From Selenomonas sp. GACV-9 (GTDB lineage: Bacteria; Bacillota; Negativicutes; Selenomonadales; Selenomonadaceae), in contig FPAX01000001.1 of NCBI GenBank assembly GCA_900116485.1, positions 62,001 to 126,000 on the forward strand: a stretch of DNA of 64,000 nucleotides, in the 5' to 3' direction. The position numbers and the translations under genes are program-made. A model generated the notes under the pieces. It searched no databases. It saw only the letters and a program-made list of their open reading frames with translations, and was not told the origin of the DNA. Below, piece after piece: positions 7,372-16,754 of this stretch (position 1 is the first letter of the stretch; every line of letters begins with the position of its first letter).

Positions 7372-9987
7372 TTGAGCCAGCGTTTTGTGATTTTGGATGG
7401 CAGCAGCCTTATGTATCGTGCGTTTTATGCGCTGCCACCGCTAACGGATTCCCAGGGCGAGCCGACCAATGCGATATTCGGTTTTTCCAATATGTTGACG
7501 AAGCTTCTGGGAGAGCTGAATCCTGATGCTTTGGTCATCGCCTTTGATAAGGGAAAAAAGACGTTCCGTACGGAGCGTTACGCTGAGTACAAGGGAACGC
7601 GTGATAAGACACCGGAAGAGCTCCTCGCCCAAATCCCGCTGCTGCATGAATTTGCAGCAGCTTTTGGCATTTCATTCATCGAAAAGGAGCGCTACGAGGC
7701 CGATGATATCATCGGTACGCTGGCAACGAAAGCTGCGGCGGCTGGTCATGATGTCATGGTCGTGACCGGGGATAAGGATGCCTTGCAGCTCGTGCGACCG
7801 AACCTGCGCGTCATGTTGACGAAGAAGGGCATATCGGAACTCAAGGCCTACGATGAAGCGGTCTTTACCGAGGAATACGGATTTGAACCGATTCGCATGA
7901 TTGATCTCAAGGGACTTATGGGCGATACTTCCGATAATATTCCAGGCGTTCCGGGGGTAGGCCCCAAGACGGCGACGAAACTGCTCGTCGAATATGGGAC
8001 GCTTGAGAATGTCTTGGAACATATCGAGGAAATTTCGGGCAAAAAGCTCAAGGAGCGCCTGACCGAGAATCGTGAGCAGGCCATCCTGTCGAAGGAACTG
8101 GCTACGATCGAACTGCAGGTGCCAGGTATCGTGCTGCAGATGGATAGCTATGCCATCACGCCAGATCATGCGCGGATGAAACAGTTCTGTGATCGTTACG
8201 AGCTCAAGGCAGTCTGGAAAAACTTCACGAAAATCTACGGGGCAGAGGGCGATGGCCTGTTTGCGGGGATGGACATTCCTGAGACGGTCACGGTTGACTT
8301 GTCATATCGCCGTTGGGAGCAGGACGAGGCTGCGGCTTATCTTGCCAAGGCGGAAAAGCTGGCCGTAAGCGGCATGTTCTCCGGTAAGGCGCCCTTTGAG
8401 CAGCTTGATGGTGTAGCTGTAGTGACATCGCCAGGCGGCGAAGCCGGTTTTGTAACGGCAGACTCAAAATCTTTTGTGCAGCTTTTGGCAGCGATGGAGT
8501 CAAAGCCTGTGACGGTGTTTGAACTCAAGCGCTATTACCATGCGGGACTTAAGCCCGCCAATCATTATTTTGATGTCAAGCTGGCGGCATATCTTTTGCA
8601 GCCTGAGCTTTCAAAATACGAGCTGGCGAATCTTTCCCATCAGTATTTCCCGGAGCAGAGCGTTCCCGAGCAGTTTGCCGATAAAATCGAGCAGGCAGTC
8701 TGGGAGGCAAGACTGCTCGCGCAGCTGCAGGATAAGCTGATGGCTGAGCTGGAGTCGCTGGGCATGAAGTCGTTATATGAAACGATTGAGTTGCCGCTGG
8801 TTGAGGTGCTCGCGGCCATGGAACAGAATGGCGTCTATGTGAATCGTGACCATCTGGAGCGTAAGGCAGCTGAGGTCGGAGCCAAGATCGAGGAAATCCA
8901 GCAGGATATCTATACGCTGGCCGGGACGGAATTCAATATCAATTCGCCCAAGCAGCTTGGCGAGGTCTTGTTTGAGCGCTTGGGGCTGCCGGCCACCAAG
9001 AAAACGAAGACGGGATATTCCACGAATGCGGAGGTATTGGAGTCGCTAAGGTTCCAGCATCCTATCGTCGAGCAGATCCTGGCCTACCGCATGTGGACGA
9101 AATTGAAATCGACGTATCTTGATGGCATCGGCGAGCTCATCCATCCGGAGTCGGGCCGTGTCCATACGAGTTTCAATCAGACGGTCACGGCGACGGGACG
9201 ACTGTCGAGTTCGGACCCGAACCTGCAGAACATCCCGGTTCGCACGGAAGAGGGGAAGACAATCCGCGCGCTATTTGAACCAGGCGAGGGCTATGACTGC
9301 CTGCTTTCGGCGGATTACTCGCAGATCGAGCTGCGGCTGCTGGCCCATATGTCGGGGGACGCAAGTTTTGTCGATGCCTTCTGCCAGAATCAGGACATCC
9401 ATGCGCGCACGGCTGCTGAAGTCTTCGCGGTGCCCTTTGCGGAGGTCACGCCGGATCTTCGCCGCAAGGCCAAGGCGGTAAACTTTGGTATTGTCTACGG
9501 TATCAGTGACTATGGGCTGTCGCGCGACCTGCATATCCCGAAGAAAGAGGCGGCTGAGTATATCAAGAATTATTTTGCGCGTTATCCTGGCGTCAAGAAG
9601 TTTCTCGATGATACGGTAGCTGAGGCCCATGAGACGGGGGGCGTCAAGACCCTGTATGGCCGCCGCCGTGAATTGCCAGCCATCAAGAGCCGCAACTTCA
9701 TGCAGCGTTCGCTGGCTGAACGCATGGCCATGAATACGCCAATCCAGGGTACGGCTGCTGACATCATCAAGCTGGCGATGATTGATGCCTACAAGCGGCT
9801 GCAGGCAGCGGGTGTCAAGAGCCGCATGTTGCTGCAGGTGCACGATGAGCTCGTGCTCGAGACGACTCAGACGGAACTTGAGCAGGTCAGTGCCATCCTC
9901 AAAGAGTCGATGGAACACATCGTTGAACTTTCGGTGCCGCTTATTATCGATATCCATAGCGGTAAAGACTGGGCGGAGGCGAAATAA
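7372..9987 (+). CDS. polA: DNA polymerase I
   Basis: 871 residues with three parts. An N-terminal 5' nuclease (about 1-290) contains YEADDIIGTLA and GVPGVGPKTATKLL. A middle exonuclease-like domain (about 305-425) lacks the DxE metal ligands of E. coli Pol I, so proofreading is probably lost, as in Bst and Taq. The polymerase domain has motif A SADYSQIELR near 646, motif B RRKAKAVNFGIVYG, and motif C VHDELVLE near 823. The start is TTG 7372, five bases after the strong site GAGGAGGAA; the upstream ATG 7315 has no ribosome site. It fills gaps in repair and removes RNA primers. mutM follows one base after the stop, suggesting a repair operon. Confidence 0.95.
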   Translation: MSQRFVILDGSSLMYRAFYALPPLTDSQGEPTNAIFGFSNMLTKLLGELNPDALVIAFDKGKKTFRTERYAEYKGTRDKTPEELLAQIPLLHEFAAAFGISFIEKERYEADDIIGTLATKAAAAGHDVMVVTGDKDALQLVRPNLRVMLTKKGISELKAYDEAVFTEEYGFEPIRMIDLKGLMGDTSDNIPGVPGVGPKTATKLLVEYGTLENVLEHIEEISGKKLKERLTENREQAILSKELATIELQVPGIVLQMDSYAITPDHARMKQFCDRYELKAVWKNFTKIYGAEGDGLFAGMDIPETVTVDLSYRRWEQDEAAAYLAKAEKLAVSGMFSGKAPFEQLDGVAVVTSPGGEAGFVTADSKSFVQLLAAMESKPVTVFELKRYYHAGLKPANHYFDVKLAAYLLQPELSKYELANLSHQYFPEQSVPEQFADKIEQAVWEARLLAQLQDKLMAELESLGMKSLYETIELPLVEVLAAMEQNGVYVNRDHLERKAAEVGAKIEEIQQDIYTLAGTEFNINSPKQLGEVLFERLGLPATKKTKTGYSTNAEVLESLRFQHPIVEQILAYRMWTKLKSTYLDGIGELIHPESGRVHTSFNQTVTATGRLSSSDPNLQNIPVRTEEGKTIRALFEPGEGYDCLLSADYSQIELRLLAHMSGDASFVDAFCQNQDIHARTAAEVFAVPFAEVTPDLRRKAKAVNFGIVYGISDYGLSRDLHIPKKEAAEYIKNYFARYPGVKKFLDDTVAEAHETGGVKTLYGRRRELPAIKSRNFMQRSLAERMAMNTPIQGTAADIIKLAMIDAYKRLQAAGVKSRMLLQVHDELVLETTQTELEQVSAILKESMEHIVELSVPLIIDIHSGKDWAEAK

Positions 9988-9988
9988 G

Positions 9989-10816
9989 ATGCCGGAAATG
10001 CCTGAGGTGGAGATTATCCGCCGCTATCTGGACAAGGAATTGACCGGTCAGCGCATCATGGGAATTGACATATTGTTATCACGCCAGATCAAGTGGCCGG
10101 AGCCCGAAGGCTATCGGGCCATGGCGATTGGCCGCAGGATTGCTGGCATGAACCGCCGGGGCAAGTATCTGCTGCTGGTGCTTGATAACGGCAGTGAGCT
10201 TGTCTTCCATCTGCGCATGACGGGAAGGCTAGTCTATGAGCCGGATGGCGTAAATCACGACAGCTATGCCCGGCTGCTTTTTCATCTGGATGGCGGCGGC
10301 CTGCTGGTCTATGGCGATACCCGCACGCTGGGGACGCTCTATGCGTTATCCCCAGGCGAGCGCTGGCGCATACATGGCCTTTTTGAAATGGGGCCAGAGC
10401 CGCTTACCGAGGACTTTACGCCAGCATATATCCAGCAGACGGCCAAGGGCCGCCGGACGGCGGTCAAGTCGTTCCTGCTCAATCAGAAATATATCGGCGG
10501 CATCGGCAATATCTATGCCGATGAGGCATTGTTCCTAGCGGGCATCCATCCGCTGCGGCCTGTGGGCAGCTTGTCAGCGGCAGAATGCCAAAAGCTGCAT
10601 GAGTCCGTCAATGAAGTCATTGCTGCCGGTATACGCGACGGCGGTACGACCTTCCGTGACTATAAGAACGGCGAGGGCAAGCAGGGCAGCCATCAGGAAC
10701 AGCTGTATGTCTACAATCGCAAGGGAGAACCATGTCACAAATGTGGCACGGAGATTGAGAAGATAACCGTTGGCGGGAGGGGGACCCATTTTTGCCCGCA
10801 CTGTCAGCGGTCCTAA
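9989..10816 (+). CDS. mutM: Formamidopyrimidine-DNA glycosylase (Fpg)
   Basis: 275 residues. It excises 8-oxoguanine and formamidopyrimidines and cuts the abasic site by beta/delta elimination. The protein begins MPEMPEVE, so Pro2 (catalytic amine) and Glu3 are in place. A conserved lysine is in NRRGKYLLL and the helix-two-turn-helix is marked by IGGIGNIYADEALF. The C-terminal zinc finger has four cysteines, CHKCG and CPHC. It begins one base after the polA stop. An upstream extension of the frame inside polA is not used. Confidence 0.96.
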   Translation: MPEMPEVEIIRRYLDKELTGQRIMGIDILLSRQIKWPEPEGYRAMAIGRRIAGMNRRGKYLLLVLDNGSELVFHLRMTGRLVYEPDGVNHDSYARLLFHLDGGGLLVYGDTRTLGTLYALSPGERWRIHGLFEMGPEPLTEDFTPAYIQQTAKGRRTAVKSFLLNQKYIGGIGNIYADEALFLAGIHPLRPVGSLSAAECQKLHESVNEVIAAGIRDGGTTFRDYKNGEGKQGSHQEQLYVYNRKGEPCHKCGTEIEKITVGGRGTHFCPHCQRS

Positions 10817-10839
10817 GGGATAAAAGGGATGGGAAGTAT

Positions 10840-11448
10840 ATGAAGGTAATAGGGCTGACGGGAGGCATTGCCAGTGGCAAGAGCACCGTCTCGCAGTACC
10901 TGCGTGAAAAGGGCGCAGCCGTTCTCGATGCTGATGCGATTGCTCATGCGCTGGCAGAGCCGGGGGGCAGTATCTATTGTGCGTATCGCAGTCATTTCGG
11001 TGATGGGATATTGCAGAGCGATGGCAGCCTGGATCGGGCGGCCATCGGCAAGATCGTCTTTGCGGATCCGGCCGAAAAAGAATGGCTGGACAAGGCGGCG
11101 CATCCGCTGATCCAGGCGGAAATCGAGCGACAGCTCGCTGTAGAAAAACAACGTGAGGTGCCGCTTATCGTGTTGGATGTTCCATTGCTCTTTGAGGCAG
11201 GATGGGATAAAATGACAGAAGAAAACTGTCTTGTCGATGTCAGTGAAATGGTGCAGCTCAAGCGGCTGATGCAGCGTGATGGCTATGACGAGCAGGCGGC
11301 ACGTGCGCGCATGGCCGCGCAGATGCCTCTTGAGGAAAAACGGCGGCGGGCAGACCGCTTGATTGACAATAATGGTGACTTGCCGGCGACCCTGCGGCAG
11401 GTTGACCGCTTATGGAAGGAGTGGACGCATGACGGATTTTCACAATAG
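10840..11448 (+). CDS. coaE: Dephospho-CoA kinase
   Basis: 202-residue P-loop kinase for the last step of coenzyme A synthesis. The Walker A motif is GLTGGIASGKST at residues 5-16. The CoA-binding VLDADAIAHAL segment and the lid VPLLFEAGWDK also match. ATG 10840 follows GGGATGGGA; the longer frame from 10792 would overlap mutM. The last 20 bases overlap the start of the transglycosylase gene. Confidence 0.95.
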   Translation: MKVIGLTGGIASGKSTVSQYLREKGAAVLDADAIAHALAEPGGSIYCAYRSHFGDGILQSDGSLDRAAIGKIVFADPAEKEWLDKAAHPLIQAEIERQLAVEKQREVPLIVLDVPLLFEAGWDKMTEENCLVDVSEMVQLKRLMQRDGYDEQAARARMAAQMPLEEKRRRADRLIDNNGDLPATLRQVDRLWKEWTHDGFSQ

Positions 11449-12043
11449 GGTCCGGCAAAGCAGGCAGATGCAGCATCGCCGCATGGTTGCCTGCTTTTGC
11501 GTCGCATTGTTCATACTGGTGATGAGCCTCAGTGCCTATCTGATCCTGCAGTTTGAACCGGTGCAGCGCAGCTATTTCTATGTGTATCCCTACCATGATA
11601 CTGTGATGAAGTATGCGTCCATGTATCGGGTGGACAGCAATTTGGCGGCTGCGGTCATCAAGAAGGAGAGCAAATTCAAGCGCGATGTGCATTCCCATCG
11701 CGGGGCAATCGGGCTCATGCAGATCATGCCCGATACGGCTAAGTGGATATCGACGCAGCTGGGTGATACGGGCTATTCCGAGGAGGCTCTCCACGAGCCT
11801 GATCGCAATATCCGTTATGGTACCTGGTATCTGGCCACGCTGCAGAAGGAATTCCATGGCAACGATGTGCTGGCACTGGCGGCGTATAACGCCGGGCGTG
11901 GCAATGTGCAGGAATGGATGAAGGAAAATGACTGGTCCTATGATTTTGCCGACATCGAGGCGATTCCGTTCAAGGAGACGCGCGAATATGTCCGTCAGGT
12001 TTTGGCAGACCAGAAGAAATACCGGGAGCTTTATCCCGAATAA
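11429..12043 (+). CDS. Membrane-anchored lytic transglycosylase (Slt70-type domain)
   Basis: 204 residues. A single N-terminal membrane helix (about 20-40) is followed by a lysozyme-like transglycosylase domain. The catalytic glutamate is in IKKESKF (near residue 78), followed by the GAIGLMQIMP and LALAAYNAGRGNV motifs. The domain cleaves the peptidoglycan glycan strand on the outer side of the cytoplasmic membrane, forming 1,6-anhydro ends. The gene overlaps the coaE end by 20 bases (ribosome site AAGGAG at 11417), a common arrangement in this lineage. Confidence 0.93.
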   Translation: MTDFHNRVRQSRQMQHRRMVACFCVALFILVMSLSAYLILQFEPVQRSYFYVYPYHDTVMKYASMYRVDSNLAAAVIKKESKFKRDVHSHRGAIGLMQIMPDTAKWISTQLGDTGYSEEALHEPDRNIRYGTWYLATLQKEFHGNDVLALAAYNAGRGNVQEWMKENDWSYDFADIEAIPFKETREYVRQVLADQKKYRELYPE

Positions 12044-12073
12044 TAGATGTGCAATTTGAGGGAGTTTGGCAAC

Positions 12074-15000
12074 ATGCAGAAGTATCGGATTGTCCCGAAA
12101 CAAGAGAATATGTTTTGGCAGCTGGTTCAGGGAATGTCGCTTGCTGATGGGCAGAAGGAGCTCATGAAAGCAGCGACCATCCGGCATGTGGAGGTCTGCA
12201 CGAAGACAAGCAGCTGGGAAATCGCGCTGACAAGTCAGACCCTTATTCCCGATGCCTTGCTGCAGGAGGCGGCGGTACAGATCCGGCGCAAATGCCAGCT
12301 CGAAAGCGTCGTCTTCTATCAGGATGTCATCAACATCGAGGACGGCATCCAGCAGATCTGGCCCAAGCTCGTGACTGTGGTCTCTGAGGGCAATCCGACG
12401 GTGTTCCAGCTGCTCAAGCGCTCGAAGTACAGCGTCGATGGCAGCAAGCTCATCATCGATGTGCCAGGGGAGCTCGGCGGCGAAATCATGCGTGCCCATT
12501 CGGTCACGCAGCTCATGAGCCGCGCCATCAAGCAGATGCTCGGCTATCGTTGCCCAGTGGAGTGCAATGCCAGCGATGAGGTGTTGCAGAATCTTGAGGT
12601 TGACGATAGTTTCAATACGCCCGAATACCTGGCGGCCTGCCGGCAGGAGCGGGTGGCTGAGACCCGCGCAGCAGCGCCGGATCAGGCTGCGAAGAAGGCC
12701 GCAAGTCCGGCAGCCAAACCGGTGGCTAAGCCGGCAGCTGCTGCCGACAAGCCGAAACTGCCCAAGCATCATGACGATTTTGACAAGCCAGTCGTGGTAC
12801 AGGGCGCTGGCAACTTGATTTTCGGCCGCGGCGTCATGGGTGAGCGCAAGCTTATCGATGAGCTCGAGGGCGAGACGAAAAATGTCATCTTAGAAGGTTT
12901 CATTGGTGAGGGCTCTGGCTCTGGCCTCAAGACAATCGAGTTCAAGACGGGCACGAAACTTTTGACGTTCTGTTTGGCTGACGAGTCCAACGGCATTGCC
13001 TGCAAGAAGTTCTTCAAGCCCAAGCGCGGCAAGAATGGTCCCGAGGAGGACTACGACGAGATCATCGGCCGGCTCAAAGAGGGCATGGAGGTTCGCGTGC
13101 GGGGATCGGTGCGCTTTGATACCTATATGAACGAGTATGTATTGTTCATCGATGCGATGGCTAAGAAAGAAAAACAACAGCGCGAGGATACCGCTGAGGT
13201 CAAGCGCGTTGAGCTACATGCGCATACGACTATGAGTGCGATGGATGCTGTCGTATCGGTCAAGGATCTCATCAAGACGGCTGGCCGTTGGGGATGGCCA
13301 GCCATAGCTATCACCGATCACGGTGTCGTGCAGGCGTATCCAGATGCGGCAAAAGCAGCCAAAGACGCTGGCATCAAGGTCATCTATGGTATGGAGGGCT
13401 ATCTGACTGGCGATGACTATGAGCAGAAACGCGCCAACCATATCATCTTCCTGGCGAAGAATCCCAACGGTCTGCGCAATCTCTATCAGATGGTTTCGCT
13501 GGCCCATGTCAAGTATTATCATCGTCAGCCGCGCCTGCCCAAGAAGATTGTCCAGGAGTACCGCGAGGGCATCCTGATTGGCTCGGCCTGCGAGGCGGGG
13601 GAACTCATCCGCGCCATTGTTGAGGGACAGTCGGATGAGGAGCTCATTGAGATTGCCAAGTTCTACGATTATCTGGAAATCCAGCCAATCCACAACAATG
13701 ACTTCTTGAAGCGCAGCGATAAGTTTCCCGACATCACGACGGATCAGGACCTTATCGACATCAACCTCAAGGTAGCAGAGCTTGCGCAGAAACTCGGCAA
13801 GATGCTCGTCGCGACCTGTGACGTGCATTTCCTGAACCCTGAGGACAGCATCTATCGTGCTATCCTGATGAAGGGCAAGGGCTTTGATGATGCTGAGCTG
13901 CAGCCGCCGCTTTATCTGCGCACCACGGAGGAAATGCTAAGAGAGTTTGACTATCTCGGCGAGGAACTGGCCTATGAGGCTGTCGTCACGAATCCGCGCA
14001 AGATCAACGAGATGATTGAGTCCTTCAAGCCGATTCCTGATGACCTCTATTCGCCGATGATTCCCGGGGCTGACGATGAGATTCGCACGATGTCATACAA
14101 TCGGGCTAAGGCTATGTATGGCGAGAACCTGCCCGAAATCGTCGAGGCAAGGTTGCAGCAGGAACTGAAACCTATCATCGGCCATGGTTTTTCGGTCTTG
14201 TATCTCATCTCGCAGCGTCTTGTTAAGAAATCCAACGACGACGGCTATCTGGTTGGCTCCCGTGGTTCGGTCGGCTCGTCCTTTATTGCGACGATGACCG
14301 GCATCACCGAGGTAAATCCATTGCCGCCCCATTGGCGCTGCCCGCATTGCCAGTATAGCAAGTTCATCACCGATGGCTCCTATGGCTGCGGCTATGACCT
14401 GCCAGATATGACCTGTCCGGTTTGCGGCGAGCCGCTCATCAAGGACGGCCACGATATCCCGTTTGCCGTCTTTCTCGGTTTCGATGGCGATAAGGTCCCG
14501 GATATCGATCTGAACTTCTCCGGTACTTATCAGCCGGTGGCGCATAAATACACCGAGGTATTGTTTGGCAAGGACAACGTCTATCGCGCAGGTTCTATCC
14601 AGACCGTCGCCGATAAGACAGCCTTTGGCTACGTCAAGAAGTTCTTCGAGGAGAAGGGCGTCAAGAAACATATCTCGTATATCGACAGGCTTGCCCATGG
14701 CTGCATGGGTGTCAAGTCAACGACGGGCCAGCATCCGGCCGGCATCATGGTTGTGCCGCGCAATATGGATGTGCATTTCTTCACGCCAATCCAGCATCCG
14801 GCCAATGATATGAACTGCGGCACGATCACGACCCACTTCGACTATCACTCGATAAGCAGCCGTCTCGTCAAGCTCGATATTCTTGGGCACGATGATCCGA
14901 CGGTCATCAAGATGCTCGAAGATCTCACGTGCCGTGATCCGAAGACGATACCCTTTGATGATAAGGCCACGATGTCGCTGTTCAATTCGACGGTGGCTTT

Positions 15001-15928
15001 GGGCCTTTCGCCGGAGGAGCTCGGGGCGACTTCGGGTACCTTTGGTATCCCCGAGTTCCGCACGCCGTTCACGCGGCAGATGATTGACGATACGAATCCA
15101 GACGTGTTCTCGGATCTCGTGCGCATATCGGGCTTCTCACATGGTACCGACGTTTGGCTCGGCAATGCCCAGGACCTTATCCGTGGCGGCCAGTGCACCA
15201 TCAAGAACGCTATCTCGGCGCGTGACGATATCATGATGTATCTGATTCATAACGGCATCGATCCGTTGCTCTCCTTCAAGACGATGGAGAAAGTCCGCAA
15301 GGGCAAGGGAATAGCGGATGATGTGGTCGAGATCCTGCGCAAGGGCGGTATCCCGGAATGGTATATCGAATCGTGCCAGAAGATCAAGTACCTGTTCCCT
15401 CGTGCCCATGCGACAGCCTACGTCATGATGGCCTATCGCATTGCCTTCTGCAAGGTGCATTATCCGTTGGCATACTATGCGGCGTACTTCTCAATCCGCG
15501 CGGCCGAGTTTGATGCCAATGTCATTGCCCGTGGCAAAGACTACGTTGGCGAGCAGATCCACCAGCTGGAGCTGGCGGCCAAGGAGAAGAAACTCGATGC
15601 CAAGCAGAATGCGACGCTTATCGTCCTGCAGCTGGCCTGGGAGATGTATCTGCGTGGCTACAGCTGCGAGTATGTGGACATCTACGAGTCGGATGCGGAG
15701 AAGTTTGTCATCCATGAGAAATCGTTGTTGCCGCCAATCGCGAGCCTTAGCGGCATGGGTACGAAAGCTGCCCAGAGCATTGTCGAGGCGCGCAAGGACG
15801 GTGAGTTCACAAGCATTGAGGACATGCGCCGTCGCACGGGTATCTCGAAGACCAACATTGAGATCCTGCGTGACCATGGTTGTCTTGACGGTATGGGCGA
15901 GAGCGATCAGATCGCGCTGTTCAGTTAA
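12074..15928 (+). CDS. polC: DNA polymerase III PolC-type alpha subunit lacking the exonuclease domain
   Basis: 1284 residues. It has an N-terminal PolC domain, an Ala/Pro-rich linker (about 200-235), and an OB-fold segment. The PHP domain begins RVELHAHTTMSAMDAV near 380. Zinc-binding cysteines CPHC and CPVC are near 756-781, the polymerase motif PDIDLNFSG is near 808, and a helix-hairpin-helix-bearing C-terminus closes the protein. In other PolC proteins the PHP domain is interrupted by a DnaQ-like 3'-5' exonuclease of about 170 residues (FDVETTG motif). Here VIYGMEGYLTGDDYEQ passes straight into the second PHP half (HIIFLAKNPNGLRNL), and no DxE motif is present. This accounts for the short length. 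ATG 12074 follows AGGGAG; ATG 12047 is less well placed. Confidence 0.95.
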   Translation: MQKYRIVPKQENMFWQLVQGMSLADGQKELMKAATIRHVEVCTKTSSWEIALTSQTLIPDALLQEAAVQIRRKCQLESVVFYQDVINIEDGIQQIWPKLVTVVSEGNPTVFQLLKRSKYSVDGSKLIIDVPGELGGEIMRAHSVTQLMSRAIKQMLGYRCPVECNASDEVLQNLEVDDSFNTPEYLAACRQERVAETRAAAPDQAAKKAASPAAKPVAKPAAAADKPKLPKHHDDFDKPVVVQGAGNLIFGRGVMGERKLIDELEGETKNVILEGFIGEGSGSGLKTIEFKTGTKLLTFCLADESNGIACKKFFKPKRGKNGPEEDYDEIIGRLKEGMEVRVRGSVRFDTYMNEYVLFIDAMAKKEKQQREDTAEVKRVELHAHTTMSAMDAVVSVKDLIKTAGRWGWPAIAITDHGVVQAYPDAAKAAKDAGIKVIYGMEGYLTGDDYEQKRANHIIFLAKNPNGLRNLYQMVSLAHVKYYHRQPRLPKKIVQEYREGILIGSACEAGELIRAIVEGQSDEELIEIAKFYDYLEIQPIHNNDFLKRSDKFPDITTDQDLIDINLKVAELAQKLGKMLVATCDVHFLNPEDSIYRAILMKGKGFDDAELQPPLYLRTTEEMLREFDYLGEELAYEAVVTNPRKINEMIESFKPIPDDLYSPMIPGADDEIRTMSYNRAKAMYGENLPEIVEARLQQELKPIIGHGFSVLYLISQRLVKKSNDDGYLVGSRGSVGSSFIATMTGITEVNPLPPHWRCPHCQYSKFITDGSYGCGYDLPDMTCPVCGEPLIKDGHDIPFAVFLGFDGDKVPDIDLNFSGTYQPVAHKYTEVLFGKDNVYRAGSIQTVADKTAFGYVKKFFEEKGVKKHISYIDRLAHGCMGVKSTTGQHPAGIMVVPRNMDVHFFTPIQHPANDMNCGTITTHFDYHSISSRLVKLDILGHDDPTVIKMLEDLTCRDPKTIPFDDKATMSLFNSTVALGLSPEELGATSGTFGIPEFRTPFTRQMIDDTNPDVFSDLVRISGFSHGTDVWLGNAQDLIRGGQCTIKNAISARDDIMMYLIHNGIDPLLSFKTMEKVRKGKGIADDVVEILRKGGIPEWYIESCQKIKYLFPRAHATAYVMMAYRIAFCKVHYPLAYYAAYFSIRAAEFDANVIARGKDYVGEQIHQLELAAKEKKLDAKQNATLIVLQLAWEMYLRGYSCEYVDIYESDAEKFVIHEKSLLPPIASLSGMGTKAAQSIVEARKDGEFTSIEDMRRRTGISKTNIEILRDHGCLDGMGESDQIALFS

Positions 15929-15968
15929 AGCAAATTGGTTATCTAAATAAAGGAAGTCTAAGTACCCC

Positions 15969-16754
15969 ATGGAAAAGAAGTTTGATATCAACGAAGAAGG
16001 TTATAGCATCCGCTGCAAGCTGTTCGTACGTGACAGTGACAAGACTACGCGGACGTTCGAGGATGTTGCCATCATCACGCACGGTTTTGGCAGCCATAAG
16101 GATACCTCCGGTACGGCAAATTTCGGCGAGCACCTTGTCAATAAGTACAAGGGTTATGCGGCCATTGCCTTTGACTGGCCCTGCCACGGCGAGGATGCGC
16201 GCAAGAAACTTTCGATTGCCGAATGCCTGACGTACCTGCGGCTCGTGACAGCCTACGTCCGGCAGGAGCTGCAGGCGCAGCATGTCTACAATTATTCGAC
16301 GAGCTTTGGCGCGTATCTGACATTGCGTTATATCCGCGAGCAGGAGAATCCCTTCGCGAAGATTGCGCTGCGCAGTCCGGCGGTCACGATGCTTGATTCC
16401 ATGCGCAATCATATCAGCGAGGCTGACCGGTCAAAACTGGCCAAGGGCAAAGAAATACAGGTTGGCTTTGAGCGCAAGCTGAAACTTGACCAGAGCTTTC
16501 TTGACGACTTGGCTGCCTTTGATGTCATGGAGCAGGAGTATTTCGATTTTGCCGATGATATGCTAATCATTCATGGAACTAAGGATGAGATGATTCCGCT
16601 CGCTAAGTCCCAGGAGTTTGCCGAGAACAATGTTATCGAGTTCGTGACGGTTGAGGGGGCGAACCATCCATTCCAGAATCAGAATCACATGGCACTGGCC
16701 ATCAGCAAGATCGTGGAATTTTTTCAAGTGAAAGAGCATAATAGGGAGGAATGA
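15969..16754 (+). CDS. Alpha/beta hydrolase
   Basis: 261 residues with an alpha/beta-hydrolase pattern. An oxyanion-loop HGFGSHKD lies near residue 38, and a nucleophile elbow near 117 reads STSFG, where the usual first glycine of GxSxG is a serine. The acid is in IIHGTKDEMIPL near 203, and a histidine in EGANHPFQNQNH near 230. The last two match the serine-hydrolase triad. Substrate is unknown; relatives act on short acyl esters. The stop overlaps the next gene by four bases (ATGA). Confidence 0.82.
   Translation: MEKKFDINEEGYSIRCKLFVRDSDKTTRTFEDVAIITHGFGSHKDTSGTANFGEHLVNKYKGYAAIAFDWPCHGEDARKKLSIAECLTYLRLVTAYVRQELQAQHVYNYSTSFGAYLTLRYIREQENPFAKIALRSPAVTMLDSMRNHISEADRSKLAKGKEIQVGFERKLKLDQSFLDDLAAFDVMEQEYFDFADDMLIIHGTKDEMIPLAKSQEFAENNVIEFVTVEGANHPFQNQNHMALAISKIVEFFQVKEHNREE

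Larger units (their letters stand above)
8295..16433. repeat. Scattered TGAC-NN-GTCA sites in the left part of the window
   Basis: TGACTTGTCA at 8295-8304 (polA), TGACCGGTCA at 10041-10050 (mutM), TGACAAGTCA at 12228-12237 (polC) and TGACCGGTCA at 16424-16433 (hydrolase gene). Other single sites: TGACTTGTCA at 33247-33256 (pilT), TGACTGGTCA at 34229-34238 (pilC), TGACGCGTCA at 42843-42852 (DUF4127) and TGACTTGTCA at 61427-61436 (dxs). The coordinates span the first four sites only; the DNA between them is ordinary coding sequence. Confidence 0.6.

Noticed and set aside
11258..12772. 504-residue open frame on the minus strand opposite the transglycosylase and polC
   Set aside because: Spans the ends of three certain plus-strand genes and has no domain pattern; a codon-bias artefact.
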